This document shows positions 36,236 through 48,200 of a DNA stretch of 64,000 bases, piece after piece. Source of the stretch: Owenia fusiformis (taxonomy: Eukaryota; Annelida; Polychaeta; Sabellida; Oweniidae); assembly GCA_903813345.2 (NCBI GenBank), contig CAIIXF020000006.1:26791936-26855935 (forward strand), read 5' to 3'. The translations under genes and the position numbers were made by a program. Within the stretch, counting starts at the first letter, position 1. Each line of letters begins with the position of its first letter. The notes beneath the pieces were generated by a model. The model saw only the letters and a program-made list of their open reading frames with translations, did no database searches and had not been told where the DNA came from.

Positions 36236-36637
36236 GAGGCAATCTGCGCGAGATTCCATTTTTTGGTTCGGTTTTTTGCGCATGCGCATTAAATCCAGCA
36301 ATTTAATTGGTTAAAATTATTATCACGCATGCGCAATTAATAGCTGAAAAAGAACATTTAATTTGAGATAGATGTCACTTACGTTCATTATTTCACAGCA
36401 GTCCCTACCCATGATGCACCATATAGTGCGGGAATATTTTTGTTTCGTGTCAAAACAAAAAGTATACACCCAAAACAAATGTAATGACATAATATCAACC
36501 TGCCCCGGATTTGTAGACGTGTGTTGTACAAACTTAAACCGAACCGATGGCAAAAAGCACTTTGAATCATGGGAATGAAGTACTTCCTTTAATGAAAAAC
36601 CGAACCAAGTAAAAACCGAATCTCGCGCAGATTGCCC
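36236..36637. mobile_element. Inverted-repeat MITE (~400 bp)
   Basis: Ends GGCAATCTGCGCGAGATT and AATCTCGCGCAGATTGCC are perfect inverted repeats, each followed inward by GGTTCGGTTTTTT or its inverse. The overlapping open frames on both strands are incidental. Confidence 0.8.
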
Positions 36638-36639
36638 CG

Positions 36640-37960
36640 AATTTTTTTGATTTTTCAATTTTTTAGAAAAAAAATTACTCACCCCACACATTCATCCAGC
36701 CTTCTATCCGGCTAGGAAATCGATTTTCCGTGCTACATTCCTCTTTAGACATATTTATGTACTTTCTTATATCCTATTTGCTTCATTTACTGCCTTCGAT
36801 GATCATAAATTTACACTTTACTAGAAAAACACTAGAATTTCAACTTTGAGTAAATCCGCCATTGCTTATCTTGCGCGTATTAATTTAGATTCTCGGAAAC
36901 TTTTGAAAATTCAAATTACTTTTGTTGTATCCCAATCTGTGTATCATTATTGCTAAAATGAACAAAACAATATATAATTGTGCATATTATGGAATATTCA
37001 GCTATTACTTTTACTGAGGATATATATTATATTCTACGGATTATATTGTTATGCGCAATATATACAAAGCGGAATTTGGCACCTATCTAGTCATAGAAAG
37101 ATGGCAGTCAAATCGCGCAAATTGATTGATTGAAATCTAGCCACTGAATGTGTCCTTGCGAAATGTGATGTTAAGCATCTTTTATCACCATCAATGATTA
37201 CAACCAATGGCATTGGTCGACTCTGACTTCAAACTGTCAACAAATCACTTTTTAGCTTGGGAATACATCTTTAAGTTTTGGCAGAGTTGATGCTTCAGTT
37301 CTAGCCAATTAGTTTCAGGGCCCTTGCGCTTTGGTCATCTCAGAGACATACTGACATAGGCCTATGTTTCATATGTCTGGTCATCTCATGGGCGGGAAAA
37401 TATCAGATCAGATGTTTTGGTTTATTATCAATTTATCATTCCAAGTTTATGCGTAAGCTAATAATATTAGTTTTATTCTCACATAAGTGAGCTTGCACTG
37501 ATAAACAGCTTTGGCCAATCAGAAAATAGTATAAGTTATCCATTTTTCAGATATCTAAGCATGAGAGAGATTTAACCTATGTCTATGTCTATGTCGATAA
37601 TCTGCAAAAGGCTAATTAAGCCCATATAAAGCAGATATATAATTTAACAGTGATAGAATTTGAATAGAATATTATTTAAAACCTAGTATGAAGAAATTTC
37701 ATTTCGTCATCCTAGATTTAAACGAGCCAATAAGCATTGTGGTTGAGAAAAGAGAAATGGTATATTGTCACATTGTGTGAAAAATTCAAAATAATAGAAT
37801 TAATGATAAGCCAAGTTGGATCAAATTGTAAAGAGTTATTCCCAGATTGGGTCTTTGCTTTTTTTGGTTGCATGTGTTTATTTTTTTGTAATATTCCTCA
37901 ATGAATATTAAATTAAGCACCAGTTACTTGTATGATACCGTACCGTATGTATAATATACA
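36640..37960. other. Non-coding stretch
   Basis: No gene, RNA or clear repeat recognised. Confidence 0.4.
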
Positions 37961-37965
37961 AGTCA

Positions 37966-38165
37966 GGGGCGGATCTGGGAACCAACGGGGGGGGGACAAA
38001 TTTCAGGTCAGAGAAAAAGACGTCCGGGACGTTTGGAACCCTAAAACCCAAAAGTGGGCCCAAATCTTGATATTTTGAGGCCCATTTCTTCAAAATTTGG
38101 CCTGAAATTAAAAAATGAGACCTTAAAAGTACATGACCAAAAAGGCCATACCCCATTTTTCATTA
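37966..38165. repeat. GGGGCGGATCTGGG repeat, copy 1
   Basis: Begins CAGGGGCGGATCTGGGAACC; same family in inverse orientation at 41090-41296 (ends GGCAGATCCGCCAGTG). Shares TTTGGCCTGAAATT. Confidence 0.6.
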
Positions 38166-38234
38166 TTCAATGACCACATTATCAGCAGTACAACAGACAA
38201 TGAATGGGCACCCCATAGCCCAGATATGGCCCCA

Positions 38235-38469
38235 TTAATCTTTACCTGTGGGAATATCCCAAAAATTTAGTGTAGGACACCAGAACAACAATTTGACCAG
38301 CTCAAAATTAAGATCACGTGTGTCGTTCAGGCCATACATGTACTTGCTGAGGAATGCAGTTACATGTCTACGAAATTGAATGATGTACATTTGTGAAATA
38401 TCAGGACGAAATTTCTAAAAATGACAAAGATATGAGGAAAAATTACGGTTACCGTTTTTTACAACCCTG
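38235..38469 (+). mobile_element. Tc1/mariner-type 3' end relic
   Basis: Degenerate frame TPEQQFDQLKIKI..VVQAIHVLAEECSYM parallels the transposase remnant at 13872; the tail ATATGAGGAAAAATTACGG...ACAACCCTG next to TA matches that element's end. Confidence 0.6.
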
Positions 38470-38750
38470 TACTATTTTTCTTCGAGAGGTATACGTGTCT
38501 CTTTGAAATATTATTTTTCAAAAATGGTTCATCACGACCCTCACTTATACCAGATTCTTGGACCCGACCCGAACTGAGTGTTTACTTAAGCAAGATTTTT
38601 GAAAATTGTGTTCCTAAACTATGGACATTGATCGGAATTCATTTTTGTTTTTATGAATGAAATGCGAATCCGATAAGGTTATTTTGAATCACTTTTTGTT
38701 GACCGTGCTAACATGTTTTGTTATTCTCCCGAGGCTGTTCTATACTCGAC

Positions 38751-38756
38751 TATAAA
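38751..38756 (+). promoter_or_regulatory. TATAAA box, possible promoter of EF-hand gene
   Basis: TATAAAAAAAC lies 404 bases before the EF-hand start codon. A GTAAGT at 38933 could be a 5' UTR donor. The actual start site is not determined. Confidence 0.3.
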
Positions 38757-39154
38757 AAAACTTCTCTCATTAAACAAAATTGGGACTTTTGCCAAAAGTC
38801 TACAGAAACCTAAGAATGTTACTTTTTGTTCTGAGGTCATAAGTTGGCGTCTGATAGCGGTCACACCAACTCGAAGTCTGGCTTCGCTCTCACTTCGCTG
38901 GTGGATAACGTATCGAGAAGCACGCTAGTAGTAAGTCTAGGAAGGCGCAGAACCACTCGCTCAAGACTACCACACTGAACAGACCAATCAACAAAACACA
39001 ATCATTGACTGGCATACGAACGAAGCCACCTGATTGCGACTGATTGTACTTTCCCGGCTACAACTCGAGAATCAGACGCATCAACGTAAGCTATAACCTC
39101 GTCACCACCTCGGCAAAGTTCATTCCATTTTAGCACGAACTCCGGACAGCAAAG

Positions 39155-39277
39155 ATGACTGACTACGAAGCATTCTTTAAGGAGGCGGACACAGATAACT
39201 CTGGTTTCCTGACTCTGAGCGAACTAAAGGGATGCCTCGTAAAGCGAGGGTACAAGGGAACAAGCGGAGAACTTGAG
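39155..39277 (+). CDS. EF-hand gene exon 1
   Basis: Start codon in CAAAGATG context; 41 codons to GAG|GTAAGT, phase 0. Carries EF-hand 1 and the first part of the inter-hand helix. Confidence 0.95.
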
Positions 39278-42200
39278 GTAAGTATCAACATGGGCTTTCA
39301 ACGGACCAACATGATTCATCATTGAAATATCGATTCAAATCAAGACTCAAAAAAATCTTTTAAACATAAAACCAATTGCGTTTGCTAAATACACACATGC
39401 ATTCATAGATATTATTAGTAATTGTTGTTTGCCTCCAGTTATAAAGGTATGCCGGGGTTGGGAGAATTTCACTCCGTTAATTGCATTTTTGCAATTCATG
39501 GCATATGCACCCCGGGAACCCCGTACAGGTGTAGATCATAGGTGCAGATGATGGGTTATTAGTCTGTTGTTTGTATTTTAGTGCTCTCAAAATAGGTAAA
39601 AGGCAAAAACCAAGGTCTCAGTATAACAGGTATAAAGCATCTTTGTGTTGTCCGTTTCGCTTATTTTAAAAACGCAACACCACCTTTGTTACATTTTTCT
39701 GCTTAACCCTAATCAACTATTGCAATAAATTATTCTCGTTAATCTCAATGTTGCAGCCGTGGATTCTTTATCTTCCCTTGGTAATATCACGATATTAATT
39801 CTAACTACTATTATGGCGAAAACGCGGAATGGCCAATGGCTAATATGAAAAGTAAATGGTAATTACGAGATAGTAGGTATTGATGCTAAATAGTTGCGAT
39901 GGAAGAATTGCAAAAATATAGGGTTAATAAGTGAATTCGAAACCAATAACCATTGGCATATTTACTTGGTTGAATATTCTTTGCTCTGGATATACATATT
40001 GCTCTTTCGTATTACATTTAAATACATTCTATATGCAAACCATGTGTTACATATCTAAAGGCAATTTTTCAGTAATCAATTCTTTGATTATCAACGGAAA
40101 TAATTTCATCGGGGAAACAATATAGACAATCCACCGGAATATATATTTATTCTCCAATTATCTCTATAATTTGATTCAAAACACACTGGATTTGTTTAAC
40201 AGCTACGTTGTTTATTAAACGACTGTAGAGAGTAATAAACGTCTATAAAGGCTTACAAACATATATTTCTAAGAGCCCAAGTGTTATGGGCTACCCAAGC
40301 GTTCCGTCTCTTGCCCAACTATTCTGTCAACACAAATATTCCGAGTTCACTTATTTTATCAGATCTAAAAATAAACAAGAGTGGGTAGTCCATTGAGGCC
40401 GATTTTTCATATCTGACAAAAAGGTAAGTTTCTGAAATGGAGTTAGCCCAAAACTGAATATATTGATTCATTTTCTATTTGAATATGTCATTGCATTACC
40501 CCTTGCATTTGTTCGGATTCACTTCTTAAAAGAGAGCTTCGTCTTCGTTTATAACTAGACTATGCGTGCAGGGCAGTCATTGCTTCCGAGTGCAAAAGTA
40601 GGACTTGGGAATTTGCCACCCTTCAACAACAACTCTCCTGCCAGTTTAATTTTCTATAAAAGCTGAGACTAACATAATGTTAGTCTCAGATGAGATGTAA
40701 GACCTTTATAACTCGGGCAATTTGAAAATCAACGTATCGAGTGTATTCAATAAAATAAGTAAACCCAGAATACTTTGGACAAGTCAAAATACTTCGGCAA
40801 GAGTCGGAATGCTTGGGTAACCCTGAACAGTGAACACGTGGAGGCGGAGCTCCACAAATTTGCGTACAGGGTTACAGATAGAATTTCATATTTCATTCTG
40901 AATCGTGATAAAACTATTCCATGGAAATATACGAAATTCCTGACTAAATGTCTCTCCCATGATAGAGAATGAGTAATCTCAGGATACAAAAGCAGGTTTC
41001 AAAGTAGTCTTACTCGAGTCCAACACCAAAACTCAAATTCAGATACAAATGAGTCCAACAATAGCCAATCGTTGGTGGTAGGAGACATGTACAGGGAATC
41101 TGGGAATCAACAAGGGAACCATCAATATGAATATTTAAGGTCCATTTTCGTAATAATTTGGCCTGAAATTTAAAACCAGTAGTGCTAAAAAAGGCCCACT
41201 AATTGGGCCCCTAGAACTGTTTGGGCCCCAAATTGTTTTTGGGCGCATTTTTTCTGGGCCCACCCGCGAAGGGGGGGGGGCAGATCCGCCAGTGTGTACA
41301 ATGCCCCTGAAACAATTACACGGTTAGATAGATTAACATTTGATTCATCATTGGCGAGTCCGCCATTTCATTTTGAATTTACAGCAAAAGGTTTCAATTA
41401 TCAGAAAAAGCAGTATGCGAAATATTACATTTCAACTTAATTATCATCCCGCCAGTTATGCTCATACCAATGGCAGATTTATCAAATCTATCAACAAAAG
41501 TAACCCACGCCAAAGATTCTTAATTTCCCGTTAGTCCAACCGATCATCAGCTCTTAATATTTACATTTTGCATGGAGGAGCAATATTTGACCAATCCTTT
41601 TTGGATTATCAATTTCTTGATGGAATGTTAGTATTTCTGCCATTTCCTGAGATTCTACACTCTGATCTATCTGAAGTTTAAAAACATTGGGAAATTATGA
41701 CTTATAAGGTCACCTCGATCGTTTCTATAATCGGCAGACAAAAACACTTTACATAGTGCAACAACAGCAAGTGTTTGTGAATTCCTACATATTTTGTAAA
41801 ACAAGATTTTTTCACTAAGCCTACACTACTAGGGCTGTCAACTGCCAGCGAGAAAACAGCTCGGATTCATTATGATGAAGTCAGTCCAACGCAGATACTC
41901 AGAATTCCAAACACGCGCATACTCAAAATTTCATATAGCCTATAGGTGCCATCCTCCTAAGCAGGTGTCCAGAATCCGTACCTCCTTCTTCCCCCTGCTA
42001 TAACCAATTTGGAAGCGCCCGATTTAACTGAATCACGTGATCTAATTATACACAATGACTCACTCTTGCAATGACTTATACATGATTTCTGTCGCAGTGT
42101 TGCGACAGCCAATCAGATTGCGAGTTCTTAATCGGGGAAAAGGTAACTGCTTATCGCAGCGGGTAAAAAGAAAGAATATATTCTGGATTTTGAAGCCCCG

Positions 42201-45200
42201 TGATCGGAGGATGATAGGTGCACATGCTCAGAACAACACAAGTACTTACGCACGCACTTTGTATATACATACTTAGAATTTCATATACACACTTACTCAG
42301 AATTGCATACTCAGAATTTCATATACGCACATACTCAGAATTTCGTATGCTGACACACTAACAATTTCATATGCGTACATACTCAGAATTTCATGTATTC
42401 AGAAAACAATGAAGACCGAATGCATGGATGCTCTGATAAAACTCAATAGAATATGTTTGAAACTAGATAAATATGGTATCAGCTGCCGTCAATAGTAATG
42501 ATAATATAGTAATATACACAACGCTTCAGCAAGCGGCTGGCCATTAAATTGAAACAAAAACATTGTCTGTCTAGCTATAGCTGTTTTTAAAAGTCGGGTT
42601 GACACACTATTATAGTATTTCCAAAGTGATACCATTCTTGCTGTTCGACGTGTCATTTTTTACATAGTTGTTCTGTGAGCAACTTTAATGATGCCTTGCC
42701 TCTGCATATGCGATATACCAAGGAGGATTGGCTCCAAGAATCGAAGTCGATATTTTCCAACAATGAAAACGCCGAGATGTCGTTATTTTCTGAAATTATA
42801 ACCGATTATAAATTCAAAATAAACAGTTCAAAAGATTCGAACCAATATCTCGATCATTTCCTGTGAGTTTTAGAATTTTTCGTTAGGAAATAAGACCAAA
42901 ATTCACGATTCAAATGTTGAAGTGAACAAAATAGCGGCTGTTGGAATTCAAATTTTGTAGCACGACATGCCCATATATGGGACAGAATATCGATGTTGCA
43001 CTCTGGGAGCCAATCCTCCTTGCGATATACTAAATGATAAATGATGTCAGAATGATTCATCAATCCGATATGTTGTCCCACTGTTGATCTGGATATCATC
43101 TTGATCCATTACACTATTTTATGAAAATGACTGGAGGATTGCATTGGTATAAAATAGATATCAATCAATGCTATTTTCCAATCAAAAGCTTTAAACCACT
43201 GGAACTGAACTCATTAGATACGAATTATTTACCGAAACGGATCCGTTTCGATGGTAGCACAATGTCGGAACTCCGAAGGTACGATTTTTCTTTTTTCCTT
43301 ATATCTACCCTTCGCGCAGAGTCTAGTTATAAACTACTGAAGACGAAGATGCCGTAGGTAATTACAAAAAGTGCATATTCAATAATATATGTTGCACTGC
43401 GGATAACTGGAAACGAAGACCTGATGTCTTCGTTCAGCATGGCCGGACTTCCGGTTGTCAATAATTTTTGTTTTCTAGATTTTCAATCACCATCCTACAA
43501 ATTTTACCCTGCGCGTAGAGTCTAGTTATAAGCGACTGGAGACGAAGGTCTCTTTTAAGAAGTGAAGTCGAACGAATGCAAAGGGTAACTTATTTCAGTT
43601 GTAGGAAGAACCTCCACAACATTTTGTATCACAAACGTGTATCAGTATCATATGTTTAAGAAAATCTACAGTTTGCAAACCAATCATGTACAGAAAACAA
43701 CAGAATCATCATCGATATAATATCTCGATCACTACTAGTATTACGTAAACGGAACAGTTTTAAAATTGCAGATCTAACCGTTTTTAAAGTTCCGTTTACG
43801 TAACAGAAGTTTGAAGAGTGCAATACCAGTGTAAACATGGCTATTATCGTGGATTACTTTATTGCAATTCCTGACATGGTGTTCATTTCTCTTGTAATTT
43901 TCCAATCTGCTCATGAGTACTGGATATAAATAACATAAATAGATAATTGAATGGTGTATCACTGGTGAAAAAATCAAAGAGATTGGTCCATAAAAAGCAT
44001 CCGTGTAAAAAAGCGTCCATTACTTATTGATCACCCCTCGTAGTACTTCTGACACGCGCTTACTTTGCATTTAATTATTCAAAATTGCAGGGTGCAAATG
44101 AGTTGAGAGAAATTGATATGAAATCAAATCAAATAAACCTAGCATTTACAGTTGTGTTTTATAGGCCTTATATCAACTTTGATTTTATTTCAGAATTTGT
44201 TCAACAAAGCGGACCAATCAGGCGACGACAAGATGTCGTTTGAGGAATATATGGTTGTCATGGGAGCAGCATCACCTGAGCAACACAAGTATGAAACTGC
44301 ATGAATCAATATTTATATTTTTTCTTTGACATTAATGTGCTACTAAAGTTTTACATTTAGTCTTTGTTTCCCGCTTTTCAAATACAGCTTTCAATTCTTC
44401 AAATTGACTTTAAATGAACCGTCAACATATGTAGCATATACATTTAAACGTTTTATGAGTTCCAACACGCTGGGGATCAACTGGAAACGAAGACATAATG
44501 TCTTCGTTTCACCATGGCCTAACTTCCTGTAGAAGAATTTGGTAAGAATTTTTGTTCCGGTTCATTACACATCTCAGAAAAAGATTTTAGTGATTATTTT
44601 GATATTTACAAATCAGTTCCCTTGCTTAGGAAACGAAGACAGTTTCCTTTTTGTAGCACTGATACGAAGACATACTTTATTTGCAACGAATACATTCATT
44701 GCTACTATTGCATATACACTCCCCTCCATAAGTTTGGCAACCTTAGCTCCCCCATTGAACTACGTGTTAAAGCCTCTTTACGTTTGAATTTTTATTTACT
44801 TAACCTGCGATGAAAATAGTTATAATATTGATGGAAACGTAACTTGACTTGAAAATAGTTATAATATTGATGGAAACGTAACTTGACTTTATTTCTAATA
44901 CCTCCAAATTTTCTCATTTTTTCCTCAATGACAATGGGTCAAAAATTTATAATGAATTTGATGAATTTTTGAAAATCGACATTCCCATGTTAACCAATGA
45001 GAAATGGTAGGTTTGCCACAAGTCATATGACAGAATATCCATCCATCTGAGTCCTTGCAAAAAATACAATTTAAGTACGCAATTGAATTTGCTAACTTTA
45101 TTTAACAAAAAATTGATACGTTTCTTCAGGTTCAACAAAGTTATAGGTCTTTAAAGTCAAAATTGTTTTTCAAAAAACCTCTCCCATTGAAATAACACAG

Positions 45201-48200
45201 GAGGCGAAAAATGATTTTCAAAAATGACTTTGAAGCTCTGTAACTTTAGTATTCATCAAATAAACTAAACACTCAGTGTACAACAAAGTTAGACAATTCA
45301 GTTTTCTATATTAAAATATTTTTTTGCTGAATCTTTTACTGAATAGATATCCTGATTTCTGATTTACCACGAACCCATCATTTCCCATTGGTTTACATGG
45401 GAATGACGATTTTCAAATATTCATCTTTATCATCAAATTTCGACCTATTGTAATTGAGGAAAAAATTGGGAAAATTTGGAGGTATTGGAAATAAAGTCAA
45501 GTTACGTTTCCATCAATATTATAAGTTACTTCATCGCAGGTTAAGTAAATAAAAATTCAAACACAAAGAGGCTTTAACACGTAGCTTCAATGGGGGGGGG
45601 GGGGGTGGCTAAGATTGCCAAACTTATGGAGGGGAGTGTGTCAACGTAGTGATATCCCTATGGAGGGTGTCATTTGCACTTGAAAGCACGTTGTAAATGT
45701 TTTGGAGCGATTGAACTCTTTTTGTGATTCTGCGTTACCCCTTTACTTAGTTCAATCAGATATCATTGATAAGTCCTCGTTTCTTTGAGAAACTGTCTTC
45801 GTTTCCCGGTAGAGGGAATTGTTACAAATGCAAGTCATTCAAACAATAACTGTATTTCTTAGGTGTAACCATCTTTCGAAACCGCAACCTACGCATTACA
45901 TGCGGGCCAAATACTTAGTTGAAAGGATAGGTATCGATATGGAGTGTTACGCGGTATATGGCATACATTCATGGTTGCGCGGTATTTGTGATACGGGTGA
46001 ATATGCCATACTCACCTGCGGTATATGGCATATTCCGCAGTTGAGTATGCGATATTCCGCAGTGAATATGCGATACATTGATTTCAGTGAATACCCGACT
46101 ACTCATCTGCGGAATATGTCATACTCACTTGCGGAATATGCCATATACCGCAGGTGAATATGACATATACCGCAGGTGAAAACGTGATACAGAAAGCCTT
46201 GATTTGATTGGTTGCGTGAATCGACTCTAAATGTAAAACTACACTGGATTACCAATATAGTTAGTGCGTCGAGTACTATTATATGAATCCTGGATTGATT
46301 GAGTAAGTTTATTACGCGAGTTTGGTGACTGATACTTCTGCTAAGTTAATGTATTCGATACACAGTACTGTTGATTCAGTACTTATTATAATGATTTATA
46401 ACGTTTTACTTGTTCGTTCAATCGATGCAATTGACAATTGCGTACTTCCGTATCACGTTCTCATTGGTTAGTGTGTATGCCATATACCGCAGGTGAATCT
46501 ATCATCCACCGCAAGTGAATATGCCATATTTGTTGCGGAATATGACATATTTTTGTATCGTGTTTACCGCGTAACAATGGAGAACTGAATTCAACAATGT
46601 TTTTCTCTTAAACCAATCATTGAAAACATTCTGTAAAAAAACATGGTATTTTATGTAATGTTGACTGATTCACAACAATTTAATGCGAAAATTATTTAGA
46701 AATATTTTATATAACTGTTTTTGTTAACATTTTTTTTTTTTTAGTGCAATTGTTTTTGTTCCTTTCTACCAATTCTTGAGAATGAAATAAAATGTCTTTC
46801 CGAACCTCGTTGGAACAAAATAGCATATACAACATGTTTTTAGACCTCTCAATATTAAAGTTATACAAAGGAATTTTTGGTTGATTTTAAAAAAGTATTC
46901 AAAAAATTAAAACAAAATCCCCCCAAAATAGATAAAAATCAAGAAAAAAACTTTTATTTCATTAACAAGATACTTTCCGAAATTTCCTTTGTACAATTAC
47001 AATATTAGAGACCTAAACATGTTGTGTTTATGTCGTTTTGTTCAAATGAGGTTCGGAAAGATGTTTCATTTCACTCTGGAAACATGATACCAAGAACAAA
47101 ACAAGTGTTTGATGTTTTTTAAACAATATAGATGAAAGTATGTACGAGGGGGGATTCATAAGTAGTGGGACAAATACTATAACTTCACTTATATCAACCA
47201 GATTTTATTCAAACTTGGAACACAGAACCACAAACATGTGATAATCATTGTGTGAAAATTTCAAAAAGTTACACCCAACTTCAGTTAAGTGAGAGTTCCA
47301 AACATGACGTCACAACAGGGTCTACGGAGCACATTGTTTGTCACTAATTGCTAGTTAAATATACAAGTCTCAACTGATATTTAGGACGTGATCTAATCCA
47401 TGACTTCTAGCGAGTCCTTTTGTGGAGCACATCAATTCTGTGCAAGACTATTGATTCCTTATCCTTCTGTTGCAATCTCACTATTTCTCAAAGTATTCGC
47501 CATGACAATCAATGCATTTTTGGCATCTCTTCAACCATTCTAGGTATGCACCCACAAAACCATATTTTCCAAGATTGATCATCTCGGCTCTCACAGCATA
47601 TTCAGAATACATATACAGAATACCGCCGATATACTGTAGATTTTTTTACTTTTTCTTTCCCATAGACTTCCAACAAACCTCTATAGGTCTCTAATACTGA
47701 AAACTTCTTCAAAGCATTAAATTTAATCACAGCACGGATGTTTATACGTGATTCTTGCTTTTTCATTGCTATTTTAATCACATTTTGCTCCATCCAAGAA
47801 GGACTCTAAATGGCAGTGTCCTGGTGTCACTGCTTTGTGTGACATCACAATAGCATGATGATGTAACATATGTTACAGTTGCGATGACTACAAGGCTTGA
47901 GACAATATGAAACCAATTTTTTGGAAATAACTGTCATTTTGAGATATTTATGAGCATATTTATGTTGATCAAGCCCTTCATTTTTTAACTGCTCCGTTAA
48001 CCCCTACTTTTGGTTACCATAGCAACCATTGTTGCTAGGGAACAAAATGAATTAAATTGAAATTTCACCAAACAATGCCTTATATCCTAGTCCGTTCATG
48101 TGCCAAATTTGGTTGAGATATGTACACAGGGACTTGCTGCCTCAGAAAAGTCCCACTACTTATGAATCCCCCCTCGTATATCTATTTCAAATTATATTGT

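Larger units (their letters stand above)
39278..44193 (+). other. EF-hand gene intron 1
   Basis: 4.9 kb, GTAAGT to TTATTTCAG. Holds mini-element family 2 (40497, 43306, 43505), the GGCGGATC repeat, MITE family 1 copy 4, MITE family 4 copy 1 and one arm of the inverted pair described at 43372. From 39300 to 40490 nothing is recognised. Confidence 0.9.
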
